From assembly GCA_034766995.1 (NCBI GenBank), contig CM068315.1:45689162-45753161 (forward strand): 64,000 bases of DNA, given 5' to 3'. This document shows, piece after piece, positions 31,263-42,482 of the stretch. The number at the start of each line of letters is the position of its first letter. Within the stretch, counting starts at the first letter, position 1. The notes below the pieces were generated by a model. That model saw nothing but the letters and a program-made list of their open reading frames with translations, was not told the DNA's origin and made no database searches. The stretch is from Acanthacorydalis orientalis (Eukaryota; Arthropoda; Insecta; Megaloptera; Corydalidae). The position numbers and the translations under genes were made by a program.

Positions 31263-32939
31263 TATGTATGTGTGTATGCATGTATGTATTTATATGTGTG
31301 TGTGTCTATATAAGTTCACGAGCATCAAAATATAAAACTTCTTAAACTACGCATTACAAGACTTATTTTTATCATTTATTTGATTTAGCGACACTCTTTG
31401 GTACTGTCAAATAAAGAAGATATACATTAAATTCATCATTTCGCTAAAATTACTTTAAATACTTAAATAGTTTTACAATTCTGCATAAATACATATAAAA
31501 AATGAATGGTCAAAAATATTCATCAAAACAGAAAATGTTTACAGAAAAGACAAAGCTACATGTTGAGACTTTTTTCTTATGCGTTTATAAAATTAGAAAC
31601 GTGTAATAAAAATAGTACGTTCAATTGTTTCTTACAACTTTGTTTACTACAAAGTTTCAGCTGCTTAAAATATTTTCTTCTTAGATATTCATTCAAAAAC
31701 ATTGAAACATTCTTCAACAAACGATTCGATTCAAAAATAACAGGAAAAAATGTTTATGAAAGAAAGTAAAAGAGTCAACATAAAACAAAGTCACTATAAA
31801 ACTCAATAGTACATGTGATAAATAAACCCAGGAAATGAATGGAAAAAAAGAATAATGTCTTTAAAATATTCCGTAATAAAAAAGAATACAAACTTGAATT
31901 ACTTGTAAATTATGCTTATATTTTTTTTACCGTCAATCAAAGTACTCAACTGAATTTTATTTTTCTGATAAACTGAACATTTTTGTCAAATTAAAAAAGT
32001 AATATAAAAACAAACATTGAATTTCTATTACCGAAACAAAAATAAATTCTGAGCACAATCATGATATTAAATAAAAATCATTTGAATAGAAATTTGTTAT
32101 TTTTAAAACATGCCTGTATTAATGAAAAATAAATATGTAATGTTTAATCAAAACCATATATTCAACGTTTGATTTTAATAATTATTTTCAGTTTGAAAAT
32201 TAAACTGATTCGAAAAATAATTTAAAAATACATTTTAAATTTAAATATGAAATAGAGGTATTCAAAGTCGATAGCAATAAATATTGGAAATAATTAAAAT
32301 TAATTATGGTAAGAATAATTTGACTAAAATGCATTATACATACTTTAGATTTTTTTATATAAAAATATATTATAAAAAGAACAACCTCATTGAGAATAAA
32401 CAGATATACAAATTTAGACAGTACATTTGCATCCATATTATTTGATACATTTGCATATAATTGTTTCTTGTTTTTTATTCACTTCAGGTTTTTAAAACAT
32501 ATTTTACTCAAAATGATATACATTAACACATCCAATTTAAAATTATAACATATATTTCAAAATTTCAAGAAACTGTTAATTTAGCTCTAATCAGTCTCTT
32601 TTTAAACCATTGTTTTAACAAGTAATAAGAATCGATTTTTTATTGTTCAAGTAATCACAAATTGTATCTACAATATTAAAATAACTGCCATATTTTAATT
32701 TAAACACTGTTTTTGAATAAAATCTAATTAAAAAGATTATAGATATATTTCAGATTGAAAGTAAAGTTTTAAAAACGCAATAATACATTTTTATAATAAT
32801 AATTAATTCAGGAATATTACTAAAATTTTGTTTATGGAAATAATCTTTACATGAAAAAATCGACTGATAATAAAAAAACATACATTATTACACTCATATT
32901 AAGTAATTTATACATATTTTAATTAATTTTATTTTAACA

Positions 32940-33022
<83 letters not shown>

Positions 33023-33409
33023 GAGCGAAACATTTTTATTTTGAAAGTACATGTTATTTTAAAATACTTCCGAATTCAGATCATAGAAAATACCTAACAT
33101 TATATTTTTAATTCTAATATAAAAAATATTAGAATAAATATTATTGCGAACAGAATCAAACATTAAGATTAAATTGTTTAATTTTAAGTTGCTTATATTC
33201 AACTGTATTTTGAAAGTATTATCTGTTAAAAAAGTAAAGAAATGATTGGTAAAATAAATTATATATTTATCTAGGGACATAAGAATATGTTGACCTCTTA
33301 AACTCAATAGAAAAAGTAAATCAATATCAATTCTCATATAAATACACTTTACACATAAATTTACATGCATACGCGCATTATCAAATGTATACATGTATGT
33401 GTGCACATT

Positions 33410-33441
<32 letters not shown>

Positions 33442-33642
33442 GTAATACACATATGTAATAATATTGTAAATATAAAATTGAAAGAAAATTCAATATGGCC
33501 CCTTTAAAACGATTTGTAATTAGTTATGCATCGACATTCTATAACTCCTTATGACTAAGTTATTCATAAACCTGAAGTTATTACTGTATAGTAGAGAACA
33601 GAAACAAGAAACTCAGTTAATTTCTTATTAACGTGTAGTATG

Positions 33643-33701
<59 letters not shown>

Positions 33702-33872
33702 CTGTGTATGTTTGTGTGGTGTGAGTGTTTATTTATGCATGTGTATGTAAAATATATAGGCTATTTGAAATTTAAATATTTATTTGCAAATTATATTCAT
33801 TCTCTCTCTATATATATGTGTATATATATATATATATTTCTTTATGTCTCTTTCTATTTTTCTTTCTCTTTC

Positions 33873-33935
<63 letters not shown>

Positions 33936-34739
33936 AAAAAGCAAAATACACCAAAGAATATATTTTTTTAATTCAGCAAATATAATCTTACTTTTAAACA
34001 TGAACTAATTAATGTCATATTTGTTGCTTAATAGAAACGAATCTCTACCTAAACTTATACTATAATCAAAGTCATGCCACTTATTTGTTTTCGAGGCATT
34101 GTAAAATAAAATTACGAACTTTCAAAATTAGTACTATAAAATCAACTCTCTTGTGTCTTTCAATTTAAAGTTTTAATGAGTGTTAAGAGAAAACTTTTTG
34201 CCTATACTTTATATTAACATTCTATTAAAGATAGGAAACGAAAAACTTCATCAACTTCACTAATATTAATTCAAAAATGTTATTTAAATAAGGACTAAGT
34301 TCTCTTCCTAAATATTTAAAAAGTAAATATCAAATTAATAAAAAAAAATGATATTTTTCAGCCAATAAAATTGATATACATTAACTTCCCGACTTAAACT
34401 TGCATCTGAACAGATCTCTTTTTACATCAATTAATTAGATATTTAACAAACGTCATTGAAAAATAATGTGAAGTTTATATTTTAATTAAGTGAATTTTAT
34501 TACACTAATTGAAATTTAATATTTCATTTCTGACGTGAACTTGTTTTTCGCAAAGCCGCGGTATTATTTTCATTTTTATTATTATTAAGTATATACTTAT
34601 TTGAAACATTACACTTTTGAATAAATTATAATTAATGATGAATTCTTACTGCATATATAACACTACTTTCTTTATAAAAGTATTATTTTTAAAAAACTAT
34701 AATTTTTTATCGCTCTCTTCTTTTTTCAATATTAACGTA

Positions 34740-34807
<68 letters not shown>

Positions 34808-35579
34808 CTATTTCATTCGCTTTTAAGTTTAATTCCATAAATGTGTGACACAAACACATAATTTTGCATATTGTGTAGTATATATAGATATATATATATA
34901 TACACATGCATGTGGATGTATAGAATCAAAATGGGATGTCAATTTATTTAAAGTGATGTATATGTAGCAAAATCGTTAAATATATTTTCAAATATGATTA
35001 TTCAATTATAACTTTCTGTTTATTGAAATGTCATGGAACAACACGAAATATTCTATTTCAGTACAAAGTCGATGTAGACAAAATTGTTAAGTGCAATAAT
35101 AAAGCAATAAGTAAACTTGAAAATACACAAATATCTTCTGACATGCCTACGATGACTAGAACAACGAATATATATATATAATCAAGAGAATTACGTCAGT
35201 AACAAATTTTTTGGTTCAGAGTTGTGTGACATATATATGTTTGTGTCTTTGTTGTGTGTGTATGTATGTATATATATATATATAAATTTGATCTTATTAA
35301 AAATTCACATAAATATAGAAAATGTTCAATATAAATATTTTTTAAAGTACAAAGTTCATAAAAGACAAAGAAAGAAAATAAATAAAACTAATTATAAAAA
35401 TTCACAACATATAATTTCAAAATAAATTATGTTTATCATAAAATTCTTGTATAAAATCACAATATCTAGTTAAAAAAAATGTTTATTATGGAATTTAGCG
35501 CACGATTGGTAAAATTCGAGAAAATATGTTGAAATATGTGATTATGAAAATTTTGTTTTGAAATTTTAAAATACTTTAT

Positions 35580-35631
<52 letters not shown>

Positions 35632-37038
35632 ACACGTTGCTATATATCTATAGTAATAATTATATAAACATAATGAGTATTAAAAAAATATGTTTATTAT
35701 TTCATTCGGTTCATGTAAGCTTATAATTGACAATTGGACTAGTACAGTGAGCCCGGGGGTTAGTGAGAGCAACGAGCAGGAGGCGAAGTCCCCTAGTGTA
35801 TATATATATATATAAGTATGTATAGGTGTGATTAATTACCGATCATGTCGTTTTCAGCTAATTATTAAAAGTTGACATGCGGATGTAAAATAAAAAAAAT
35901 TAAAACCCTTTTTTCCTTTCTTCATTTGATAATTAATTATCATTATATTTATAATAGAACTGTATTATATCTATGGAACAATACAATACTAATGATTAAT
36001 TAACATCACATATAAAATGGTTGAATATATTTTTCTGGAAAAATTATAATCTATATTTGTATCTAACATTTGTATTTTTATCTATGTGTGGATATATATT
36101 TATATATACATATATAATATTTTATTTTCAGATGTATCTGGAGAACAAACAGTATCTATTATGTTAAATGGAGAAGAATCCGAATTAACTTTCTTGAACG
36201 TATCAAATTTAAAGGTAATTAAATAATTTATCCAATTATAACTTTATTAAAAATATATTTATATGTATAGGATCTTGATAAGGCAAGTCCCCCGGATGCT
36301 TTTGTAGTGCTATATTCAGTAGTAGATCGTAGTTCTATGAATAGGGCAGAGTCTGACATAAGAATTCTTCACGATACGGGCTTGTTGCGCACACGTCCAG
36401 TATTAGTGGCAGCAAACAAAATAGACTTGGCAAGAAGTCGAGCAGTTACAGCACAGGGTAAGTGTTTTTTTTTTCAATTTTTAACATTATATATATATAT
36501 ATATATATATACATCATTCAGTATTTGAAAGATGTTCTGTTAAATACTGAATATTGACTACAATAGTATGATAATAAATATTGCAAGTTAGAAAAATAGT
36601 TATTATATAATTATAACTATGATAGAAAAGAAATATCATTTGTTGTAAATATATTGAAATTAAATAAATATTTGTACCCTTTTGCATATACATAAACGCA
36701 ATGCATAATAATTTCGTTATAAATTATTATTATTTCTGTTCATTCTAAAATAATTCATTTCATTTTCAGATGGAAAGTGTCTTGCGTGTACGTATCGAGC
36801 AAAATTCATTGAAATATCAGTTGGGATAAATCACAATGTCGACGAATTGCTTGTCGGCATACTCAATCAAATTCGACTTAAAGAAGCTCAAGGTTTGCAA
36901 GAAATCTCATCAACATCGCAATGGTACAAAAATCGTGGTGTTGTAAGAGCGAGCATGAAAGCTAGACAAATGTTTACATGGATATTCGGAAGAGAAGATA
37001 CGAAATTCAAAAATTGTGAAAATTTACATATTCTCTAA
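20306..37038 (+). CDS. RGK-family (Rad/Rem/Gem/Kir-like) small GTPase; 5' end incomplete
   Basis: Four exons join in frame: 20306-20599, 36132-36214, 36271-36457 and 36770-37038 (stop TAA). Counting from the in-frame ATG at 20278 the product is 286 aa. It has a basic Ser/Arg-rich N-terminal part (residues 15-30), a P-loop GAPGVGKT (81-88), NKID as G4 (184-187) and EISVG as G5 (212-216). A basic C-terminal tail ends in NCENLHIL, matching the conserved RGK C-terminal Cys-x-x-Leu-x-x-Leu type ending. The usual Ras DxxG (G3) is absent: after the GEESEL strand the sequence reads FLNVSNLK, as expected for RGK proteins, which diverge there. Known RGK proteins inhibit voltage-gated calcium channels and remodel cytoskeleton at the plasma membrane. 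The exon holding the P-loop probably starts at the acceptor ending 20305, so upstream coding exons may lie further left, possibly outside the window. Confidence 0.9.
20883..20935. repeat. (AT)n microsatellite in intron
   Basis: About 53 bp of AT dinucleotides, in the large RGK intron. Confidence 0.95.
21077..21145. repeat. (AT)n microsatellite in intron
   Basis: About 69 bp of nearly pure AT. Confidence 0.95.
21285..21479 (-). mobile_element. Short Helitron-like element (3' end CTAA/T)
   Basis: Read on the minus strand it starts TCTCTATATATAAAATT, carries the block gtttcattcgcttacatgta, and ends in a GC-rich terminus GAGGGCGAAGCTCC followed by CTAA and then T. That is the CTRR-plus-T layout of Helitron 3' ends. 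The block and terminus recur in the copy ending at 35796. The 195-bp length means it is non-autonomous. Confidence 0.55.
21972..22031. repeat. (AT)n microsatellite in intron
   Basis: 60 bp of AT dinucleotides. Confidence 0.95.
22339..22427. repeat. Compound (TG)n/(AT)n/(TTTA)n tract
   Basis: GT repeats, then AT repeats, then three TTTA units, then TG-rich sequence. Confidence 0.8.
22564..22632. repeat. (CA)n(TA)n microsatellite in intron
   Basis: ACACACACACA followed by about 56 bp of AT. Confidence 0.95.
23320..23575 (+). mobile_element. 5' fragment of a Tc1-like transposon
   Basis: It starts with CAGGCGTCAAAAAAGTTTCC, a Tc1-style terminal repeat that opens CAG. About 150 bp later comes an ATG (23470) encoding [16 protein letters not shown], then [11 protein letters not shown], the layout of a Tc1-type N-terminal helix-turn-helix. 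The remainder of the transposase and the right terminal repeat are missing. Confidence 0.6.
23981..24041. repeat. (TATG)n-(AT)n microsatellite
   Basis: About eight TATG units run straight into (AT)n. Confidence 0.95.
24042..26185. other. Intronic AT-rich DNA, nothing recognised
   Basis: No exon, RNA gene or mobile element recognised. The minus-strand open frame 24652-24906 matches no family I know. Confidence 0.5.
26186..26632 (+). mobile_element. Helitron-like non-autonomous element, copy 1
   Basis: About 447 bp. The 5' end is TCTTTCTACATATAAAAAA after a flanking A. The 3' end is a GC-rich stretch (agagagcggaggccgaatttcccccgaagagcccA is its layout) finishing CTGG before T. A second copy on the other strand at 56063-56552 shares both ends and internal blocks such as CAATTTCAATGTAAAATTGA, so the boundaries rest on two copies. 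No RepHel protein is encoded. Helitron assignment is from terminus structure only. Confidence 0.65.
27060..27086. repeat. (AT)n tract
   Basis: About 27 bp AT close to the left side of a decayed mariner. Confidence 0.9.
27165..28372 (+). mobile_element. Decayed mariner-like element
   Basis: Plus-strand translation in shifting frames gives mariner transposase landmarks in order. [17 protein letters not shown] / RKVCARF segment lies near 27585-27655, VEHCKDML near 27690-27715, [10 protein letters not shown] near 27710-27740 and EWHSPG-like remains near 27797. A C-terminal block [17 protein letters not shown] then [10 protein letters not shown] ends near 28290. Numerous frameshifts and stops make it inactive. 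The right boundary is taken as the GC-rich stretch ending GACAGACTGTGTATA. The left boundary is approximate because no clean terminal repeat pair could be matched. Confidence 0.8.
28642..28679. repeat. (AT)n(AC)n microsatellite
   Basis: AT dinucleotides followed by ACACACAC. Confidence 0.9.
28680..30245. other. Intronic AT-rich DNA
   Basis: No exon recognised. An (AT)n tract lies at 29478-29530. The interval 29750-29930 is somewhat richer in G and C, with several CpGs (gctcgctattaatgttgctg, tttcacgcacgtttgccgtg), but shows no open frame of note. Confidence 0.5.
30246..30299. repeat. Perfect 24-bp inverted repeat with 6-nt loop
   Basis: Arm 30246-30269 (atattttcaaaattcacatt and on) is exactly complementary to arm 30276-30299, separated by tatttt. 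It lies in the RGK intron in sense orientation, so the unspliced transcript could form a 24-bp hairpin. It is AT-rich and shorter than a typical animal pre-miRNA stem. It may equally be a fold-back element remnant. Confidence 0.9.
30847..31098 (+). other. GC- and CpG-rich block in the RGK intron, possible exon or promoter
   Basis: From about 30880 to 31098 the DNA is far richer in G, C and CpG than its surroundings (for example cgttcggcgccgcgacgccc). On the plus strand a frame is open from 30847 to the TAA at 31096-31098 (83 codons), with an ATG at 30958 (46 aa, [15 protein letters not shown] and on). A good acceptor-like site, ctctccccctcgcag, ends at 30941. The minus strand is also open for about 59 codons from an ATG near 31025. 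No protein family was recognised on either strand. Candidates are an alternative exon or promoter of the RGK gene, a small unrecognised gene, or inserted foreign DNA. Confidence 0.4.
31206..31300. repeat. (AC)n-(AT)n-(TATG)n compound microsatellite
   Basis: ACACACAC, then about 45 bp AT, then TATG/TGTG-rich sequence. Confidence 0.9.
31301..32943. other. Intronic AT-rich DNA
   Basis: No exon recognised. Open frames at 31506-31769 (+) and 32200-32436 (-) have AT-driven composition and no recognisable motifs. Confidence 0.5.
32944..33018. repeat. (AT)n microsatellite
   Basis: About 75 bp of uninterrupted AT. Confidence 0.97.
33645..33699. repeat. (AT)n microsatellite
   Basis: About 55 bp of AT. 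Confidence 0.95.
33803..33932. repeat. Compound (TC)n/(AT)n tract
   Basis: TCTCTCTC, AT repeats, pyrimidine-rich TTTCTCTTTC, then about 60 bp AT. Confidence 0.9.
33933..34745. other. Intronic AT-rich DNA, nothing recognised
   Basis: No exon or mobile element recognised. Confidence 0.5.
34746..34804. repeat. (AT)n microsatellite
   Basis: About 59 bp AT. A second small tract follows at 34878-34903. Confidence 0.95.
35582..35628. repeat. (AT)n microsatellite
   Basis: 47 bp AT abutting the left end of a Helitron-like copy. Confidence 0.95.
35629..35796 (+). mobile_element. Helitron-like 3' portion (CTAG/T end)
   Basis: It shares GTTTATTATTTCATTCGGTT-type sequence and the GAGGCGAAGTCCC-CTAG-T terminus with the short copy at 21285-21479. 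The GC-rich end (35748-35796) ends in CTAG before T, again a CTRR signature. The left end is cut by an (AT)n tract, so the 5' terminus is missing. Confidence 0.5.
36132..36214 (+). CDS. RGK GTPase exon 2 of those seen
   Basis: Acceptor tttattttcag/ATG, donor AAAG/gtaatt, entering in phase 1 and leaving in phase 0. It encodes the switch-region part with [15 protein letters not shown], where RGK proteins lack a Ras-like DxxG. Confidence 0.92.
36271..36457 (+). CDS. RGK GTPase exon 3 of those seen
   Basis: Acceptor atgtatag/GAT after a 56-bp intron, donor CAGG/gtaagt, leaving in phase 1. It encodes [13 protein letters not shown] and the G4 motif [10 protein letters not shown]. Confidence 0.95.
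36488..36513. repeat. (AT)n tract
   Basis: Short AT run just after the exon 3 donor. Confidence 0.9.
36770..37038 (+). CDS. RGK GTPase last coding exon
   Basis: Acceptor cattttcag/ATG, phase 1 entry, TAA at 37036-37038. It encodes the G5 motif EISVG, then [17 protein letters not shown], the basic segment [10 protein letters not shown] and the terminal NCENLHIL. A possible polyadenylation signal AATAAA is at 37387-37392. Confidence 0.95.
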
Positions 37039-37148
37039 AATATTTTCTTACCTAATTTTTATAGGGATTATTTGATTTTTATTTTAATATATTTCACAAA
37101 CTTTATCAATATAATATTTTATTATATGTACACATATACATATATACA

Positions 37149-37151
<3 letters not shown>

Positions 37152-37225
<74 letters not shown>
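37152..37225. repeat. (AT)n microsatellite
   Basis: About 74 bp AT in the likely 3' UTR of the RGK gene. Confidence 0.95.
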
Positions 37226-37229
<4 letters not shown>

Positions 37230-37339
37230 TATATATACTTAGTTTAATTCTAGAGAAAAAAATTCTTTAATGTACATTTCTAAATATCATACATTTATTA
37301 TATTTATTACTTTTCTATAAATCATTTAAGAATTAAATA

Positions 37340-37342
<3 letters not shown>

Positions 37343-37382
<40 letters not shown>
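37343..37382. repeat. (AT)n microsatellite
   Basis: 40 bp AT immediately before the candidate polyadenylation signal. Confidence 0.95.
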
Positions 37383-37384
<2 letters not shown>

Positions 37385-37392
37385 CAAATAAA

Positions 37393-38114
37393 GATTAAAA
37401 AATTTAAATGCATTAAAATATCTCATTTATTTCCCTAATCAAAATAAAAATAAACAGTAATCATACGTTGCATTTTTTGTATAAGTACTAATGTCCTTTG
37501 GTAATACAATTTATAGAAGACTATTTGAATACCTTGTGTATTAAGTACTTAACTGTACACAAACTTACTTCAATCAGTTTTCTGCAAATAAATTAATGTA
37601 CCTAAATTGCAAAATTATATGAACCGGTTTTAAAAATATTGCAATATTTATCACCTAATACAAATATTTCGTATATATTTTAATATGTTGAAATACATTC
37701 TATGTCAAAACATTTAAGTTATACTTACATAGAAAATATTAATTTTTTAGTAGATTTTTGGTCCAAAATATTTTTACAGCCAATTGCTATTAATGGCTAA
37801 GAAAAAAAGTAATGAAAATTGAAAGATAAATAAAACAACTAGTGATAGAAAATACCAAAAAAAAAATGTAGTTTGAGAAATGTCTATTAGATAAAATTAT
37901 TTATTTAATCTCTCTAGCCTTTATTAAGTATGGCATTCTAACTATACTTCTGTAATATTTGTTATACTTTAGATCATATCTATAAAATATAATTTTGAAA
38001 TAACATATATGTGTATAAAAAACTAATTTTTTGTGCTATATTAAAAGATAATTCCTTAAAAGCGTATGAAATATATTGAATACATTAATTGCCAAAGGAC
38101 GTAATTCATATATA

Positions 38115-38145
<31 letters not shown>

Positions 38146-38845
38146 GATATTAAATTTGATTATTAGTTATAAAAATATTATATACATATACCAGAGTAAT
38201 AGAATCTTGAAATTATAACCTCTTCAGGGCCAATTTTAAAATTCAATACAAAATAGTAATAAAATTAAATTTATAAAAAATTAATTATTTGTTACTTTCA
38301 TTACAAATAAGTTTTAATATAAAATATTAAAAAGATAGGAAAATTAAGAAGATAGATTGGAAAATTTGCACATTTATGTGAGATTTTTAGACAATAATTA
38401 TTAATATTACAATAAAACATTGTGCTAAAAATTAAAGATAGTAAATAAATATATTTTTATTAAGTATTCAACATCTTATTTTCAATAATTCAATCCTGGT
38501 TGCTGATATTTGAAAAAAAAATGTGTTTTCTAATCATCGCATTAATTATTTGGCACTAAATATTAAATTTCACAGAATTATTTTAGAAATACAATAGCAA
38601 TGTTACCAAATATATTGTAGATAGATAAATTATTTTCAACAAATATTCAGTCTATCTTATTTTATTGCAAGAAACGAAATTATAAATTTAATTATATAAA
38701 AGAAACACACACGTTTCTTTTTCCTTCAAGAGGTTATGTAATTTTAAGAAATAATTTCAATATAGGCAATAATATTTTCGATATGTACATTTAATACTTT
38801 TGCAATAAAAAATACTTCTTATTCATATTCTATTACAACATATCG

Positions 38846-38901
<56 letters not shown>

Positions 38902-41564
38902 TAAATTTATCATTTTAATAATATAAATAGATTTAAACATGATTACAGTGAAATAAATTAAAGTGAATAATAAATAAAGTCACCTCATTCTTATTACTAT
39001 ACTTTTATTAATCTTAATACTTTTTATTACATGTTATTTTATTTACAAAATACATTGCTGTTGATTGACTATAAATTATCAAATTAATGTAAGAAAAATA
39101 TATCAAAATGTTGACACATATTTTTAAATAGGTTTTAAATGATTGACTTCTTACCACGATTTTTTATTAAAATAAATGGAATGTAATCAATAGTCGATTG
39201 GACCAAAAATCTTAAAAGAATAGGTTTAGAAAAATGAAAATATCTATGATCGACCATGCATTCAATTCCGTCTAAAATAATTATAAAAAATAGTAGATTA
39301 ATGGCGTAACTATTATGAAATACATACTATCTACAACTGTTCATTTCAAATAAAAAGTAATGTTTTTCTTATAATTAAAGTCCATATATTATATAAAATT
39401 AAGTATAATAAAATAAGTCATGTTTTCATTAGATCCTAGAATAACTTTTTTAATTAAAATTTCAAAGTCAAAAAAGGTAATAAGTTACGTTTTCTTTTTT
39501 TAAAAAAATAAAAATAAATTAAAAAGTTAATTGAAACATTAATATAAAACATTAAAATAATAATTTTTTAAAAAAAATACTGTATAAAATCTAAAATTTC
39601 GTTTGAAAATTTACTGATTAACATAGAAATGTATTTTTAACTAGATTGGAACGTTTTAAAAAGAAAGTCTTCTAAGAACAGTTGTATTATAATTCTAATA
39701 TTAAGATCACATGAATGTAATAATATTTTATCATTCTTTGTTAAAGATGTTACTGAATATCATTCGATGTAATATTATTATTAACTTTTGTTCGCGAACA
39801 ACACAACAAAATAAATGAGTACTCAACCTGAGACTAATATTCGCGAACAAGTTACTAAAATGTAATAATAACGGAAGGATTGAATCAGTCATGAGAAAAA
39901 CTTAAAAAGTTATTTTATTGTTTATAAACATTCAATAAACAATTCACATTTATAGTCCATGTACACATGCACCGTGCTGTAACAAGGCCATGTCAAAAAA
40001 ATATCGGAAATTTATTTTTAAATGGAACAGTTTTATATATTCTATAAAAAAAACGTGTGTAATATAAATTAAGAGATCAGAAACTCCGGTCCTGGCCCTG
40101 GCACAACACGCGATATATGCATAAGTGGATCCTTTTTAACAAACATCAGTTTTAATGTTAATATCTTTAGGGAATAGAGCAGAAACAGCATAATAGAATA
40201 AATCAGAAATTCATTTATATTTATGAATCATGGTATTTATACCAAAATGCAAAATTAAAAATGAAAAAGTAAAAATAATTGAAATGATTATGTTGTTAAA
40301 TTTAAATAAAATTTATTACTTACAGATAATGACAATGAAATTCTTAGACAGCTACGGATATTTTCCTTCACAAATGTAATGAAAATAGTTTATTTCTTCA
40401 CGAAATACTTTATTTCTAAAAAAATTTTTATAATATGGTAACCTAACACTAACCACACGACTGACAAAATATTACTTTAAATAATGGTGTGGATTTTAGC
40501 TCAGACTTGCATAATATGCTTTGCTGAATAAGTAACTGAGTGTTTCGAAATTTAAATATCTTACGTGTCAGCAGGCCTAAGAGAAAACATGATTTTTAAT
40601 ATATTGTTATTGAATATGTGGTCCAAAACTATTTATATAAAGTTATAACTCTGTAATAATTAGAATATAAAAAAAGTTTCAATAAACGCACATAATTTAA
40701 TAGACCTAAACAAATACTGGCCAGTTTATAAGTGAATCTGAAATTACAAAATGTTTAATAATTTTGTATCGTTTAAGTATAAATAATTTGATGCAAACTA
40801 AAAAATTGGAACAGTTAATAAAATAAATTATCAATGGTACATAAAAGAACATTTTTTTTATTGAATGTTGCTAATTTGTTCTTTGTTTTTCATGTTTTTA
40901 TTCTAAGGATCTTTTTTATATTACAGAGCTGTTGTTGATATGAATTGTGGATATCTAATTATGAAATTTTTAATATATTATTTCAGTTAAACAATATTTG
41001 AAAGAGAAAGTCCAGTAATATTGTAATTTAAAAATACATATTTGATATAGTTATATAATTTACAGATAAAATATCTGCCGATATCTAGTTCAAAAATTTC
41101 AGGCTAATTATTATTAATTTTTAATGTCGAATTTTTTTACAAAATGTTAAGGATATTAAAATTGTGAGAAAAATTGCAAAAAAATAAAATTAAAAGTTTT
41201 TAGTTGAACAAAACATTTTTTTAATTATTTTGTTTCAATTATACTTTTTTAAAATTCTAATAAATACAAGTGAATGTAAACAAAACCATTTTTTTGTATC
41301 TTTACTATTAATTTTTGCAAAAGTGTTCATTATTAAATAAAAATTTCGGAACTGAATATTAATGTGAATAATTCATCAAGAATATTACTTTTTCCTTCGT
41401 ATTTTATTAAATACGTTAAAATCGTGACATTAAAAGAGAAAAGTATTTTCTAAAATATGTTTTCAATCTCTATTATTAAAATATTTTCTATGCATCTTAT
41501 AAAAATATCATTTTTAAAAAGTATTTATTTTTATAATGATATTACAGTAACATTTACAGTGAGC

Positions 41565-41632
<68 letters not shown>

Positions 41633-42140
41633 CTTTTTAATGATTTACAAGACCAATTAACAATTATAGAATAATATGCAATAGATATTAAAATAATATT
41701 AATACCTTTGATCAAAATTTTCTTTTTAGATTTTTTTTTAATAAATTCCGAAGGCTATTAATATTCTATTTTATTTTGTTATTGGAGATATTTTTTATGT
41801 TGAGTTTGTATATTTATCTGTTTTAATTATTTTTGTTATGTTATTAAGATAAAAAAATGTTAAACAAATAATTATAAGCATATAAACATATTCATTTACT
41901 TTTACAAAATATTCCTTATATTCATTAATCGTTTTTTAATATATAATAAAAATGTAGAAGAACTCTTCATTAGTATATGTAAATTCGTAAAATAATTTTA
42001 AGATCATATAAATGATGTAATATATGATTATAAATATATTTGAGTGTATTATTCTTAAATATAGTATACGGTTTATAAATCAACTCTTGACAATAATTAA
42101 ATGCCAAAAATGGCTGAACAAATACATGGCTAAAATATCT

Positions 42141-42187
<47 letters not shown>

Positions 42188-42243
42188 ATAATAATAATCT
42201 TTATATTAAATACAGTTGTGTCAACTATGGTAAAAAATAAATT
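37393..42243. other. AT-rich intergenic DNA
   Basis: No gene recognised. (AT)n tracts lie at 38119-38145, 38847-38893, 41570-41628 and 42146-42181. A small GC-rich spot (aaactccggtcctggccctg, about 40081-40100) is unexplained. Confidence 0.55.
39782..39855. repeat. Inverted repeat carrying TTCGCGAA palindromes
   Basis: TAACTTTTGTTCGCGAAC at 39782 is mirrored by TTCGCGAACAAGTTA at 39840-39854. Each arm holds the self-complementary core TTCGCGAA. This may be a tiny fold-back element or a pair of binding sites. Confidence 0.6.
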
Positions 42244-42482
42244 TTATAAAAGCAATTTAAGTTCTTTTTTAAATTCACCCCATATATAATCAAATTCCGC
42301 TTGAAAAGTTGAAACTATGGAATACTTGGATAAAATGTACATATTATCAAAGTTTCCACTTACACTTGGTATTGTCCAGTTCAGAGATCCGCTCATAACT
42401 AACCCAAAATCAGTTTTGCCGTCAATTACACAAAATTTGTGGTGCATCATATTTTTTGAATCAGACATAAAAATTGGAATAC
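42244..42482 (-). CDS. PLD6/zuc-like third exon with HKD motif
   Basis: Minus-strand acceptor ttttatttaag/GTATTCC, TAA at 42244-42246. It encodes HHKFCVID and GSLNW. Confidence 0.95.

Noticed and set aside
31506..31769. 87-codon open frame in the RGK intron
   Set aside because: No family resemblance, AT-driven composition and no convincing splice context.
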